Part shown: one piece after another, positions 1 to 5,536 of the stretch | How positions within the stretch are numbered: the first letter of the stretch is position 1 | Layout: the number at the start of each line of letters is the position of its first letter | The notes under the pieces: model-generated | What the model was told of the DNA's origin: nothing | The model's database searches: none | Seen by the model: the letters and a program-made list of their open reading frames with translations, nothing else | Source of the DNA: Flavobacteriales bacterium UBA720 | GTDB lineage: Bacteria; Bacteroidota; Bacteroidia; Flavobacteriales; Weeksellaceae | Direction of reading: 5' to 3' | NCBI GenBank assembly: GCA_002297505.1 | Contig: DBLQ01000096.1 | Location: 44,341-49,876 of the forward strand | Length of the DNA: 5,536 nucleotides | Program-made: the position numbers and the translations under genes

Positions 1-2
1 CT

Positions 3-539
3 AAATACCGAATCCTGGAGGAGAAACTCAGAACACACAACTATGTTCCGAAACCAGAGCCGGCCACCACTGCAGCAGTAAATGCTGAGGACGCAAGTGA
101 AGAGCGGCGAACACCGATCACCAAGGTCATCAAACTCGATTTGCTCACCAAGCTGAAAAAATTTGAGGAGAAGAAACAGTTTACCCAGAAGGGTCTTACG
201 ATCCAGAAACTGGCTGTACAGCTGGAAACCAACTCCAATTACCTCTCACAAGTCATCAATGATGAAAAGGGAATGAATTTCAACAAGTATCTGGGCGATC
301 TCCGCATCCGCTACATCACGCAGTTGCTCTTCGAAAAAAATATTTATCTCAATTACACCATCGATACGCTGGCCAAAGAATGTGGCATTGCTTCCAGACA
401 GAATTTTTCGGACTTATTCTTCGAGATTAATGGCATCAGGCCAACGGATTTCATCAGAAAGCGAAAAAAGGAACTGGATAACAATGGCGATTCCTCCGGC
501 TCGGCGCTGGATCAGATCAAAGGCATTTTTGAGAATTAA
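3..539 (+). CDS. AraC-family transcriptional regulator, C-terminal part (5' end outside window)
   Basis: The frame is open from the left edge to a TAA at 537-539, giving 178 visible residues. A TTG at 141 could be read as a start, but the same frame codes sensibly upstream of it, so this is the 3' end of a longer gene. Residues 1-10 (KYRILEEKLR) look like the end of a charged coil. A Pro/Ala/acidic linker follows at about 16-38, then the DNA-binding domain. The first helix-turn-helix lies at about 65-90 (LTIQKLAVQLETNSNYLSQV) and the second at about 119-155, ending in the AraC signature FSDLFFEINGIRPTDFIRKR. In flavobacteria this domain order is typical of regulators with N-terminal TPR repeats and one membrane helix ahead of the coil; that part is not visible, so the architecture is inference. 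Signal and target genes are unknown. The gene converges on hisS and overlaps its stop by 4 bp. Confidence 0.88.
   Translation, partial: KYRILEEKLRTHNYVPKPEPATTAAVNAEDASEERRTPITKVIKLDLLTKLKKFEEKKQFTQKGLTIQKLAVQLETNSNYLSQVINDEKGMNFNKYLGDLRIRYITQLLFEKNIYLNYTIDTLAKECGIASRQNFSDLFFEINGIRPTDFIRKRKKELDNNGDSSGSALDQIKGIFEN
536..539. other. Shared TTAA containing the stop codons of two convergent genes
   Basis: The palindrome TTAA carries the plus-strand TAA (537-539) of the AraC-type regulator and the minus-strand TAA (538-536) of hisS. There is therefore no intergenic space, and any terminator for either gene must lie inside the other's coding region. Confidence 0.9.
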
Positions 540-1891
540 TGTGAACCGAGAAATTCCGAAATAGAAGATGTTTTCTGCTCGCCAGACGTCAGATTTTTTA
601 CTGTAACCGATTGATTTTTAATTTCCTCATTACCTAGAAAAACGAGATTTCCGATACCTTTTTTCTCTGCGTAGGCAAATTGCTTTTTCAGTTTGGAAGC
701 ATCAGGATAAAGTTCTGCAGCAACATTTCTCAGTCTCAGTTCCGATATCAGCTTCAGAGCTTCAATGGACTCCGCGTCGCCATAGTTGGCAAAGAGATAC
801 TGGACCTTGTTCTCAGAATCCTCGGGGAAAATATTGAGTTCCTCCATCACAAGATAAATCCTGTCCAACCCAAAAGAAATCCCGATGCCCGGAATATCCT
901 TAACGCCAAAAACTTCTGTAAGATTATCATACCTGCCGCCGCCACCAATGGAACCCATGGCAACTTCATCCGCTTTGACTTCGAAAATAGCGCCTGTGTA
1001 ATAATCCAAACCTCTCGCTAAAGTAATATCAAAAACAAGATTCTGCGAGTCCACACCCAGATTCAGAGCGTTGGTGATGACAAATTCCAATTCCTCCACG
1101 CCTCTCAATCCGACTTCGTTGCCCGCAAATTTTTCTTTGAGGTTAAGAAGATTTTCCAGCGCATCATCACTTTGGCTGAAAAGAAAATCCAATTTAGCAA
1201 TCGCTTCCTCAGAAATACCTTTTTCCTGCATTTCCTTCGTAACGCCATCTTTTCCAATTTTATCCAGTTTGTCCAGGGCAACCGTGAAATCAATCAGCTG
1301 ATCGGCAATGCCGGCATATTCCGCCAGTCCGGAAAGGATTTTTCTGTTGTTGATATGAATGGAAACCGACACTTTCAAATCCTGGAATGACTTGAAATAC
1401 AGCTGCAATAATTCCACTTCCTGCCAGAGACTTGTACTTCCCACCACGTCTGCATCACATTGATAAAATTCTCTGAACCTGCCTTTCTGAGGCCTATCGG
1501 CACGCCAGACCGGCTGAATCTGATAGCGCTTGAAAGGAAAAGCCAATTGTCCGTGATTCATCGCCACAAAGCGCGCAAAAGGAACGGTCAGATCGTAGCG
1601 AAGCGCTTTCTCAGAAATTTGAGAGATGAGTTTTTGCGAATTTTTGGCTGTCCAGTCTTCAGCATCTGTTTTGGATGCATAGTCGCCGGAATTCAAAATC
1701 TTAAATATCAAACGATCACCTTCCTCACCATATTTGCCTGTCAGGGTCGACAGATTTTCGAAGCTTGGCGTTTCCAAAGGCTGAAATCCGAAGAGTTCAA
1801 AATTCTTTTGTAAAGTATTGATGATGTATTTTCTTCTGGACACTTCCTTGGCAGTAAAATCGCGGGTTCCTTTGGCTAAGCTCGGCTTCAT
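536..1891 (-). CDS. hisS: Histidine--tRNA ligase (HisRS)
   Basis: Cytoplasmic class II aminoacyl-tRNA synthetase that charges tRNA-His with histidine using ATP. The protein is 451 aa, a normal bacterial length. Visible signatures are KGTRDF near the N-terminus, RYDLT (98-102), class II motif 2 GRFREFYQCD (137-146), the histidine-specific loop ARGLDYYTG (292-300), GGGGRYDNL (316-324) and motif 3 GISFGLDR (337-344). The C-terminal anticodon-binding domain runs from about 364 to 451. The frame could begin 15 codons earlier at 1936. I chose the ATG at 1891 because family members start at MKPSLAKGTRDF, the extra residues look non-native, and a TAnnTTTG promoter box lies across the upstream ATG. 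There is no clear Shine-Dalgarno sequence, as usual in Bacteroidota. It is transcribed divergently from the antiporter and its stop overlaps that of the convergent AraC-type gene. No key residue is missing. Confidence 0.97.
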   Translation of the reverse strand: MKPSLAKGTRDFTAKEVSRRKYIINTLQKNFELFGFQPLETPSFENLSTLTGKYGEEGDRLIFKILNSGDYASKTDAEDWTAKNSQKLISQISEKALRYDLTVPFARFVAMNHGQLAFPFKRYQIQPVWRADRPQKGRFREFYQCDADVVGSTSLWQEVELLQLYFKSFQDLKVSVSIHINNRKILSGLAEYAGIADQLIDFTVALDKLDKIGKDGVTKEMQEKGISEEAIAKLDFLFSQSDDALENLLNLKEKFAGNEVGLRGVEELEFVITNALNLGVDSQNLVFDITLARGLDYYTGAIFEVKADEVAMGSIGGGGRYDNLTEVFGVKDIPGIGISFGLDRIYLVMEELNIFPEDSENKVQYLFANYGDAESIEALKLISELRLRNVAAELYPDASKLKKQFAYAEKKGIGNLVFLGNEEIKNQSVTVKNLTSGEQKTSSISEFLGSH

Positions 1892-1933
1892 TGGGGTGAA
1901 TAGTAAATGAGTTGATAAATGGTAATTCGACTG

Positions 1934-1941
1934 CAAAAATA
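1934..1941 (-). promoter_or_regulatory. Candidate -7 promoter box for hisS (TATTTTTG)
   Basis: Read on the minus strand, the bases are TATTTTTG, an exact match to the Bacteroidota sigma-A -7 consensus TAnnTTTG. It would start transcription near 1928 and leave a leader of about 35-40 nt before the hisS ATG at 1891. A TTTG at 1957-1954 lies upstream, but the spacing of 12 bp is shorter than the usual 17-23 bp, so the -33 element is poor or absent. The position is plausible; the match is short and could arise by chance in AT-rich DNA. Confidence 0.4.
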
Positions 1942-2003
1942 AGCATTATCGGACAAAGGTTTCTAAAATCATAAATAACTTCGGAAAAATCAGGACAATT
2001 TTA

Positions 2004-2011
2004 TAATTTTA
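2004..2011 (+). promoter_or_regulatory. Weak candidate -7 box for the antiporter run (TAATTTTA)
   Basis: TAATTTTA matches the Bacteroidota consensus TAnnTTTG at all but the last base and overlaps a TATAAT-like string (TATAATTTT). It would give a leader of about 35 nt before the ATG at 2053. At the expected -33 position there is only TTCG (1980-1983), not TTG. No exact TAnnTTTG occurs on the plus strand between 1892 and 2052, so this is the best candidate by elimination rather than a strong match. Confidence 0.22.
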
Positions 2012-2052
2012 GAGAATAATTCAAAAGAGGAAAAAACACATTTTTTATACCA

Positions 2053-3630
2053 ATGCACACTTTATTACCTTTTTTGCTTGCGATGATAGCCGCCATTGTG
2101 CTTCTAAACATCCTGGCGAACAAACTGAGAATTGCCTATCCCATCCTTCTGGTTTTAGCTGGCTTGATGATCAGTTTTGTTCCGGGTCTTCCGCTGGTTC
2201 GGGTAGATCCTGATCTTATCTTTCTGATCTTTCTGCCGCCACTTCTTTTCGAAGCAGCGTGGAGCATCTCATTCAAAGAGATGAAAAAATGGTGGCGGAT
2301 GATTGGGAGTTTTGCTTTCCTGGTGGTATTTTTTACGGCGATGTCAGTCGCCATTTTTGCCAATCATTTTATTCCCGGCTTTACGATTGGTTTAGGTTTT
2401 CTTCTGGGAGGCATTGTCTCGCCACCCGATGCGGTGAGTACGGGAGCAATTACAAAATTTGTCAAAATTCCAAAATCTACTTCTGCAATCTTGGAAGGCG
2501 AAAGTCTGCTGAATGATGCTTCATCACTGATCATTTTCAGATTTGCATTGATTGCCGTAGGTACGGGGCAATTTATCTGGCAAGAAGCTGCTGTAAGTTT
2601 TGTGTGGATGATTCTCGGAGGAATGGGCATCGGACTGATTCTGGCTTGGATTTTCGTTCAGCTTCACAAATTCCTGGATACAGAACCGGCTTCTGATGTA
2701 GCACTCACGCTGATTGAGCCCTATTTTATGTATCTCATTGCCGAACTTCTGGGCAGCTCCGGTGTCCTGGCTGTGGTAGTGGGCGGACTTTACATGTCAT
2801 CCAAAAGGCTGATTTTCCTCAACAGTGCCAGCAGAATCAAAGGTTACAGTGTATGGGAAAGCTTTGTTTTTATTCTTAACGGTGTCGTATTTTTGTTAAT
2901 TGGTCTGGAACTTCCGGAGATTGTCGCAGGCATACGTTCGGAAGGTGTTCAGTTGAGAACCGCAATTGGCTACGGTTTCCTGGTGACCGGCGTGCTGATA
3001 CTGGCGCGGATCATCAGCGCATATGCTGCCTTGGTAGCCACCATCATTTTCCGTCCTAGTGTTGTTCCTCAGGCGCCATCGTTGCGACGCAGGTTTCTCA
3101 TGCCTCTTGTGCTGGGCTGGACGGGAATGCGGGGCGTAGTCTCTCTGGCAGCGGCGCTCGCAATTCCTGTAACGCTGAATGGCGAAGCATTCCCGCACAG
3201 GAATTTGATATTGTTCATCACCTTTGTAGTGATTTTATTGACTCTGGTAATCCAGGGTCTTACTCTGCCGGTCATCATCAAGAAAAGCGGTTTGTTTGAA
3301 GTATTTGGCGGAAGCGATGAGATGGAGGCCCGAAAAAAGATCAAGTATGGCTTGCGCGAACATATCTACGGTAAGCTGAAACATAAATATCAAAACGGCC
3401 TGCAAGGCAATTCCGGCTTGGAACGTATTATGAAACATTGGGAAGACAAAATGAACGCCAGCGACGACAGCTGGATGAGCGACGAATCCAAAGAGCTTTT
3501 CTACGAACTGCTTGAAAATCAAAGAGAATACCTCACAGAACTCAACAAAGATCCGACAGTGGATGAGGAAATCATCCGCCAACAGCTGTACCAGATTGAC
3601 CTGGAGGAAGAACGTATTAAAAGTATTTAG
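2053..3630 (+). CDS. CPA1-family Na+/H+ antiporter (NhaP/YjcE-like)
   Basis: Inner-membrane cation/proton antiporter of 525 aa, expected to expel Na+ (possibly K+ or Li+) in exchange for protons and so support pH and salt homeostasis. About a dozen hydrophobic segments fill residues 1-410. Family motifs are FLPPLLFEAAWS (60-71), SPPDAV (123-128), EGESLLND with the ion-binding Asn154-Asp155 pair (148-155), and GWTGMRGVVSLA with Arg360 (355-366). The ND pair indicates the electroneutral CPA1 type rather than the electrogenic DD type. Residues about 411-525 form a charged, probably helical cytoplasmic tail ending in LEEERIKSI, similar in layout to E. coli YjcE. The ATG at 2053 is preceded by an in-frame stop at 2017-2019, with no other ATG between. 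GAGG at 2027-2030 is 22 nt away, too far for a normal ribosome-binding site. It is the first gene of a three-gene run. Ion specificity cannot be read from the sequence. Confidence 0.93.
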   Translation: MHTLLPFLLAMIAAIVLLNILANKLRIAYPILLVLAGLMISFVPGLPLVRVDPDLIFLIFLPPLLFEAAWSISFKEMKKWWRMIGSFAFLVVFFTAMSVAIFANHFIPGFTIGLGFLLGGIVSPPDAVSTGAITKFVKIPKSTSAILEGESLLNDASSLIIFRFALIAVGTGQFIWQEAAVSFVWMILGGMGIGLILAWIFVQLHKFLDTEPASDVALTLIEPYFMYLIAELLGSSGVLAVVVGGLYMSSKRLIFLNSASRIKGYSVWESFVFILNGVVFLLIGLELPEIVAGIRSEGVQLRTAIGYGFLVTGVLILARIISAYAALVATIIFRPSVVPQAPSLRRRFLMPLVLGWTGMRGVVSLAAALAIPVTLNGEAFPHRNLILFITFVVILLTLVIQGLTLPVIIKKSGLFEVFGGSDEMEARKKIKYGLREHIYGKLKHKYQNGLQGNSGLERIMKHWEDKMNASDDSWMSDESKELFYELLENQREYLTELNKDPTVDEEIIRQQLYQIDLEEERIKSI

Positions 3631-3634
3631 ACCT

Positions 3635-4090
3635 ATGAAAATTATTAACATTTTATTCTTTGCGGCAGTCTTTTGTTTGATGACCATCGCCTGCAATAAT
3701 TGCGATGCAAAAGACAATTCTACAAATGAACAGTTTGTAAAAAAGTATTTTCAACTTTTTAATCAGCATCAGTGGAAAGCACTTTCGGAGCTGTATGCAG
3801 AGCAGGCGGAATTCCGGGATCCAAGTCTTGGAACCGGTATTGTACAGCAGAGCCGGACTCAATTCGAACAAAAATATACTGAGCTGAATGAGATGTTCCC
3901 GGACCTTAAAGATAACGTCAAAAATATCTACACTTCCGGAGCAAAAAATGTGATCGTGGAATTTGTATCAACAGGAACAGCACCGGACAAAACCAGATTC
4001 GAATTGCCGATCTGTACTATTTTTACCATTGAGAACGGCAAAATCACCAAAGATTTCACCTACTACGATAATTTTGAGACAACTGAATAA
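3635..4090 (+). CDS. NTF2/SnoaL-like domain protein, probable lipoprotein
   Basis: The protein has 151 aa. Residues 1-19 form a short signal peptide (MK, then a hydrophobic stretch) leading to TIAC with Cys20, a plausible but not ideal lipobox because Thr rather than Leu is at -3. This suggests a lipid-anchored envelope protein. Residues about 32-147 resemble an NTF2/SnoaL-like alpha+beta cone fold: an N-terminal helical part (FVKKYFQLFNQHQWKALSELY), a strand with FRDPSLG (60-66), FPDL (88-91), then strands ending in FTIENGKITKDFTYYDNF (130-147). The fold is used by enzymes and binding proteins alike, so no reaction is assigned. The frame is open further upstream to 3512, but that would overlap the antiporter and lose the signal peptide, so the ATG at 3635 is preferred. 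It starts 4 bp after the antiporter stop, and its own stop overlaps the alkB start (TAATG). No Shine-Dalgarno sequence is visible, which fits translational coupling. Confidence 0.82.
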   Translation: MKIINILFFAAVFCLMTIACNNCDAKDNSTNEQFVKKYFQLFNQHQWKALSELYAEQAEFRDPSLGTGIVQQSRTQFEQKYTELNEMFPDLKDNVKNIYTSGAKNVIVEFVSTGTAPDKTRFELPICTIFTIENGKITKDFTYYDNFETTE

Positions 4091-4704
4091 TGAGCCTTTT
4101 TGACGACCAGTACGACATCATAGAAAATATATTGCCCTACGACGGCGTAACGTCCTACTTTGGAAAAATCTTTTCTGAAGAAGAGGCCAATGGTTATTTT
4201 CAGAAGTTAATGACTGAAATACAATGGAAAAGTGATGAAGCAGTGATCTTCGGAAAACTGATCGAAACAAAACGCAAAGTTGCCTGGTACGGCAATGAAT
4301 CTTTCAGTTACACGTATTCCGGCAGGACCAAGACGGCATTACCCTGGACCGGAACGCTATTGGAAATCAAAGAAAAAATTGAAAAAATCAGTGGCGAAAC
4401 CTTTAATTCCTGCCTGCTGAATCTTTATCACAACGGGTCGGAAGGTATGGCTTATCACAGCGACGGCGAGAAGGATCTGAAAGACAATGGCGCCATCAGT
4501 TCGGTAAGCTTTGGCGCAGAACGCAAATTCCACTTCAAACACAAAACCACGAAGGAATTGGTCTCGCTAAATCTCGAAAACGGAAGCCTGCTGATGATGA
4601 AAGATGTCACGCAGAAATTCTGGCTTCACAGATTGCCAACGACTGCGAAAGTCAACGAACCAAGAATCAGCCTCACGTTCCGGACGATTGAAAAATCTAA
4701 ATAA
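4090..4704 (+). CDS. alkB: AlkB-family 2-oxoglutarate/Fe(II) dioxygenase (ALKBH2/3-like)
   Basis: Cytoplasmic DNA/RNA repair enzyme, 204 aa, expected to remove methyl groups from lesions such as 1-methyladenine and 3-methylcytosine by oxidative demethylation with 2-oxoglutarate, O2 and Fe(II). The iron ligands are visible as His123 and Asp125 in YHSDGE (122-127) and His180 in FWLHRLP (177-183). The 2-oxoglutarate-binding arginines are Arg192 and Arg198 in PRISLTFR (191-198). Also present are RKVAWYGN (62-69), NLYHNG (111-116) and SVSFGAERKFHFKHK, which resemble human ALKBH2/3 more than E. coli AlkB. All catalytic residues are present. The ATG overlaps the lipoprotein stop by one base, so it is probably co-transcribed with the antiporter and lipoprotein genes. 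Its 3' end overlaps the convergent MFS gene by 8 bp. I see no Ada- or LexA-like operator next to it. Substrate choice (DNA or RNA) is not determinable here. Confidence 0.93.
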   Translation: MSLFDDQYDIIENILPYDGVTSYFGKIFSEEEANGYFQKLMTEIQWKSDEAVIFGKLIETKRKVAWYGNESFSYTYSGRTKTALPWTGTLLEIKEKIEKISGETFNSCLLNLYHNGSEGMAYHSDGEKDLKDNGAISSVSFGAERKFHFKHKTTKELVSLNLENGSLLMMKDVTQKFWLHRLPTTAKVNEPRISLTFRTIEKSK

Positions 4705-5536
4705 CAGGCTGATACTTTTTCATAAAAGCCAGGCAGAGCAACAAGCCAATTCCTGCCAAACCTGCACCCACCAGAGATGGATAATTGTAAGAAAAGCCAG
4801 CCTGCAAAGGCAGACCGCCGCAGAAAGCGCCAAGCGAATTACCCACATTGAATGCCGCCTGCATAAACGCAGCCGCCATCATCTCGGAATTCTTGGCAGA
4901 GCGCAGCATAATGATATTGACCGGTGTCCCTACCGCCATGGAAAGTGCACCACACACAAAGGTGAGCACCAGCGATGCCACCTGGTTTTCCGAGAAAAGA
5001 AATACGCCAATAAGAGCCAGGATCATTGCAAACAACAAAATGGCTGCAGCCAAAGCAGGCCGCATTTTATCTGCCATGATGCCGCCCAGAAAATTTCCGA
5101 CCACCATTCCTGCGCCTGCCAGAACCATGATATAGGCGATAAAATCAGTTTCGAACCGGGAAACGCTGGTCATCAAAGGCGTTATATAACTGAACCATGC
5201 AAAGAGACCACCAAAGCCAATTCCTGTAATCGCGATGATATGCCAGGCCTTCGCCGATTTAAAAAATTCAAGTTCGTCTTTCAGGGTGGTTGTTCGCAGG
5301 CTGTCCATGTAAGGTAACAGGAATTTTAAACTCAATAAAGTTAAAAGTCCAAGGACGGCAACCACACCAAATGCGTAGCGCCAACTGAGCTGATGTCCCA
5401 GCCAGGTGACAAACGGCACCATTGCCAGATTCGCCAGGGTAAGGCCCGTGAACATCATGGCAATACTCTGCGCCTGCTTTCCGGGTTTTGCAAGCCTGGT
5501 GGCTACAACAGTTCCAACCCCGAAAAATGCGCCGTG
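4697..5536 (-). CDS. MFS transporter, AraJ/YdhP-like, C-terminal part (5' end outside window)
   Basis: The minus-strand frame is open from the right edge to a TAG at 4699-4697, giving 279 residues. An ATG at 5458 is internal, because family sequence continues upstream of it (HGAFFGVGTVVATRLAKPGK). E. coli AraJ carries the same HGAFFGVG block roughly 110 residues from its start, so about that much is missing. The visible part holds the end of TM4, TM5 and TM6 (with SWRYAFGVVAVL), a charged central loop (DSLRTTTLKDELEFFKSAKAW region), and TM7-TM12, including AWFSYITPLM in TM7, MVVGNFLGG in TM8 and FNVGNSLGAFCGG in TM11. This is the DHA1 class of drug:H+ or sugar efflux pumps. The substrate is unknown, and the AraJ resemblance does not imply arabinose transport. 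It overlaps the end of alkB by 8 bp, tail to tail. Its promoter lies outside the window. Confidence 0.9.
   Translation of the reverse strand, partial: HGAFFGVGTVVATRLAKPGKQAQSIAMMFTGLTLANLAMVPFVTWLGHQLSWRYAFGVVAVLGLLTLLSLKFLLPYMDSLRTTTLKDELEFFKSAKAWHIIAITGIGFGGLFAWFSYITPLMTSVSRFETDFIAYIMVLAGAGMVVGNFLGGIMADKMRPALAAAILLFAMILALIGVFLFSENQVASLVLTFVCGALSMAVGTPVNIIMLRSAKNSEMMAAAFMQAAFNVGNSLGAFCGGLPLQAGFSYNYPSLVGAGLAGIGLLLCLAFMKKYQPVI

Larger units (their letters stand above)
1892..2052. promoter_or_regulatory. Divergent intergenic region between hisS and the antiporter gene
   Basis: This 161-bp AT-rich stretch separates two divergent starts and is the only sizeable gap in the window. It contains the two candidate -7 boxes listed separately. 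TAAATG occurs twice (1904-1909 and 1916-1921) in the hisS leader, and a small palindrome GAATAATTC sits at 2014-2022 next to the likely start of the antiporter transcript. None of these is long enough to be called an operator. No riboswitch, T-box or small ORF was recognised. Confidence 0.7.

Noticed and set aside
141..539. A self-contained 132-residue protein starting at TTG 141.
   Set aside because: The same frame is open to the left edge and codes a plausible coil and linker, so this is the end of a larger gene.
574..599. A possible terminator after the AraC-type gene (TCTG and CAGA arms followed by six T).
   Set aside because: The stem is only 4 bp with a 12-base loop, and the bases lie in the hisS coding region. 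This is too weak to call.
1460..1813. A 117-codon plus-strand frame inside hisS, with others at 680-1021 and 1172-1390.
   Set aside because: All lie antisense to conserved HisRS motifs and have shadow-like composition.
3512..3634. A 41-residue N-terminal extension of the lipoprotein gene.
   Set aside because: It would overlap the antiporter coding region and would bury the signal peptide that begins at 3635.
3235..3717. A 160-codon open frame on the minus strand spanning the end of the antiporter gene and the start of the lipoprotein gene.
   Set aside because: It is antisense to two well-supported genes and crosses their junction. The product resembles no family I know.
4705..4732. A possible terminator hairpin after alkB (CAGGCT and AGCCAG arms around a T-run).
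   Set aside because: The arms pair imperfectly with a long AT-rich loop, no T-run follows the second arm, and the bases code for the conserved end of the MFS protein.
4604..5317. A 237-codon open frame on the plus strand, opposite the MFS gene.
   Set aside because: Its product is rich in His, Cys, Gln, Arg and Ser with no recognisable domain, as expected from the complement of a membrane protein gene. The opposite strand is a clear MFS transporter.

Overview
The window looks like ordinary chromosomal DNA from a member of the Bacteroidota, most likely the Chryseobacterium/Weeksellaceae group of Flavobacteriia. The evidence is the style of the proteins (HisS beginning MKPSLAKGTRDF, an AraC-type regulator of the class common in flavobacteria), the general lack of Shine-Dalgarno sequences before the starts, and an exact TAnnTTTG promoter box upstream of hisS. 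GC content judged by eye on a few lines is about 33-47%, which would be on the high side for Chryseobacterium. The genus assignment is inference.

Layout from left to right. (1) 3-539, plus strand: the C-terminal part of an AraC-family regulator, open at the left edge. (2) 536-1891, minus strand: hisS, complete, meeting the regulator tail to tail with both stop codons inside one TTAA. (3) 1892-2052: a 161-bp divergent intergenic region, the only real non-coding stretch, which must hold the promoters of hisS and of the genes to its right. (4) 2053-3630, 3635-4090 and 4090-4704, plus strand: a tight run of three genes, namely a CPA1-type Na+/H+ antiporter, a small NTF2/SnoaL-like probable lipoprotein, and an AlkB-family 2-oxoglutarate/Fe(II) dioxygenase. 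Spacing is +4 bp and then a TAATG stop/start overlap, so they are very probably one transcript. (5) 4697-5536, minus strand: the C-terminal 279 residues of an AraJ/YdhP-like MFS transporter, open at the right edge and overlapping the end of alkB by 8 bp.

Functionally, hisS is a housekeeping gene. The three-gene run combines ion/pH homeostasis, an uncharacterised envelope protein and alkylation repair. These could all fit a general stress setting, but nothing in the sequence shows that they act together. I found no RNA gene, CRISPR array, insertion sequence, long repeat or convincing intrinsic terminator, and no sign of an undescribed system. The points most worth checking are the antiporter-lipoprotein-alkB run and the two gene pairs that overlap at their 3' ends.
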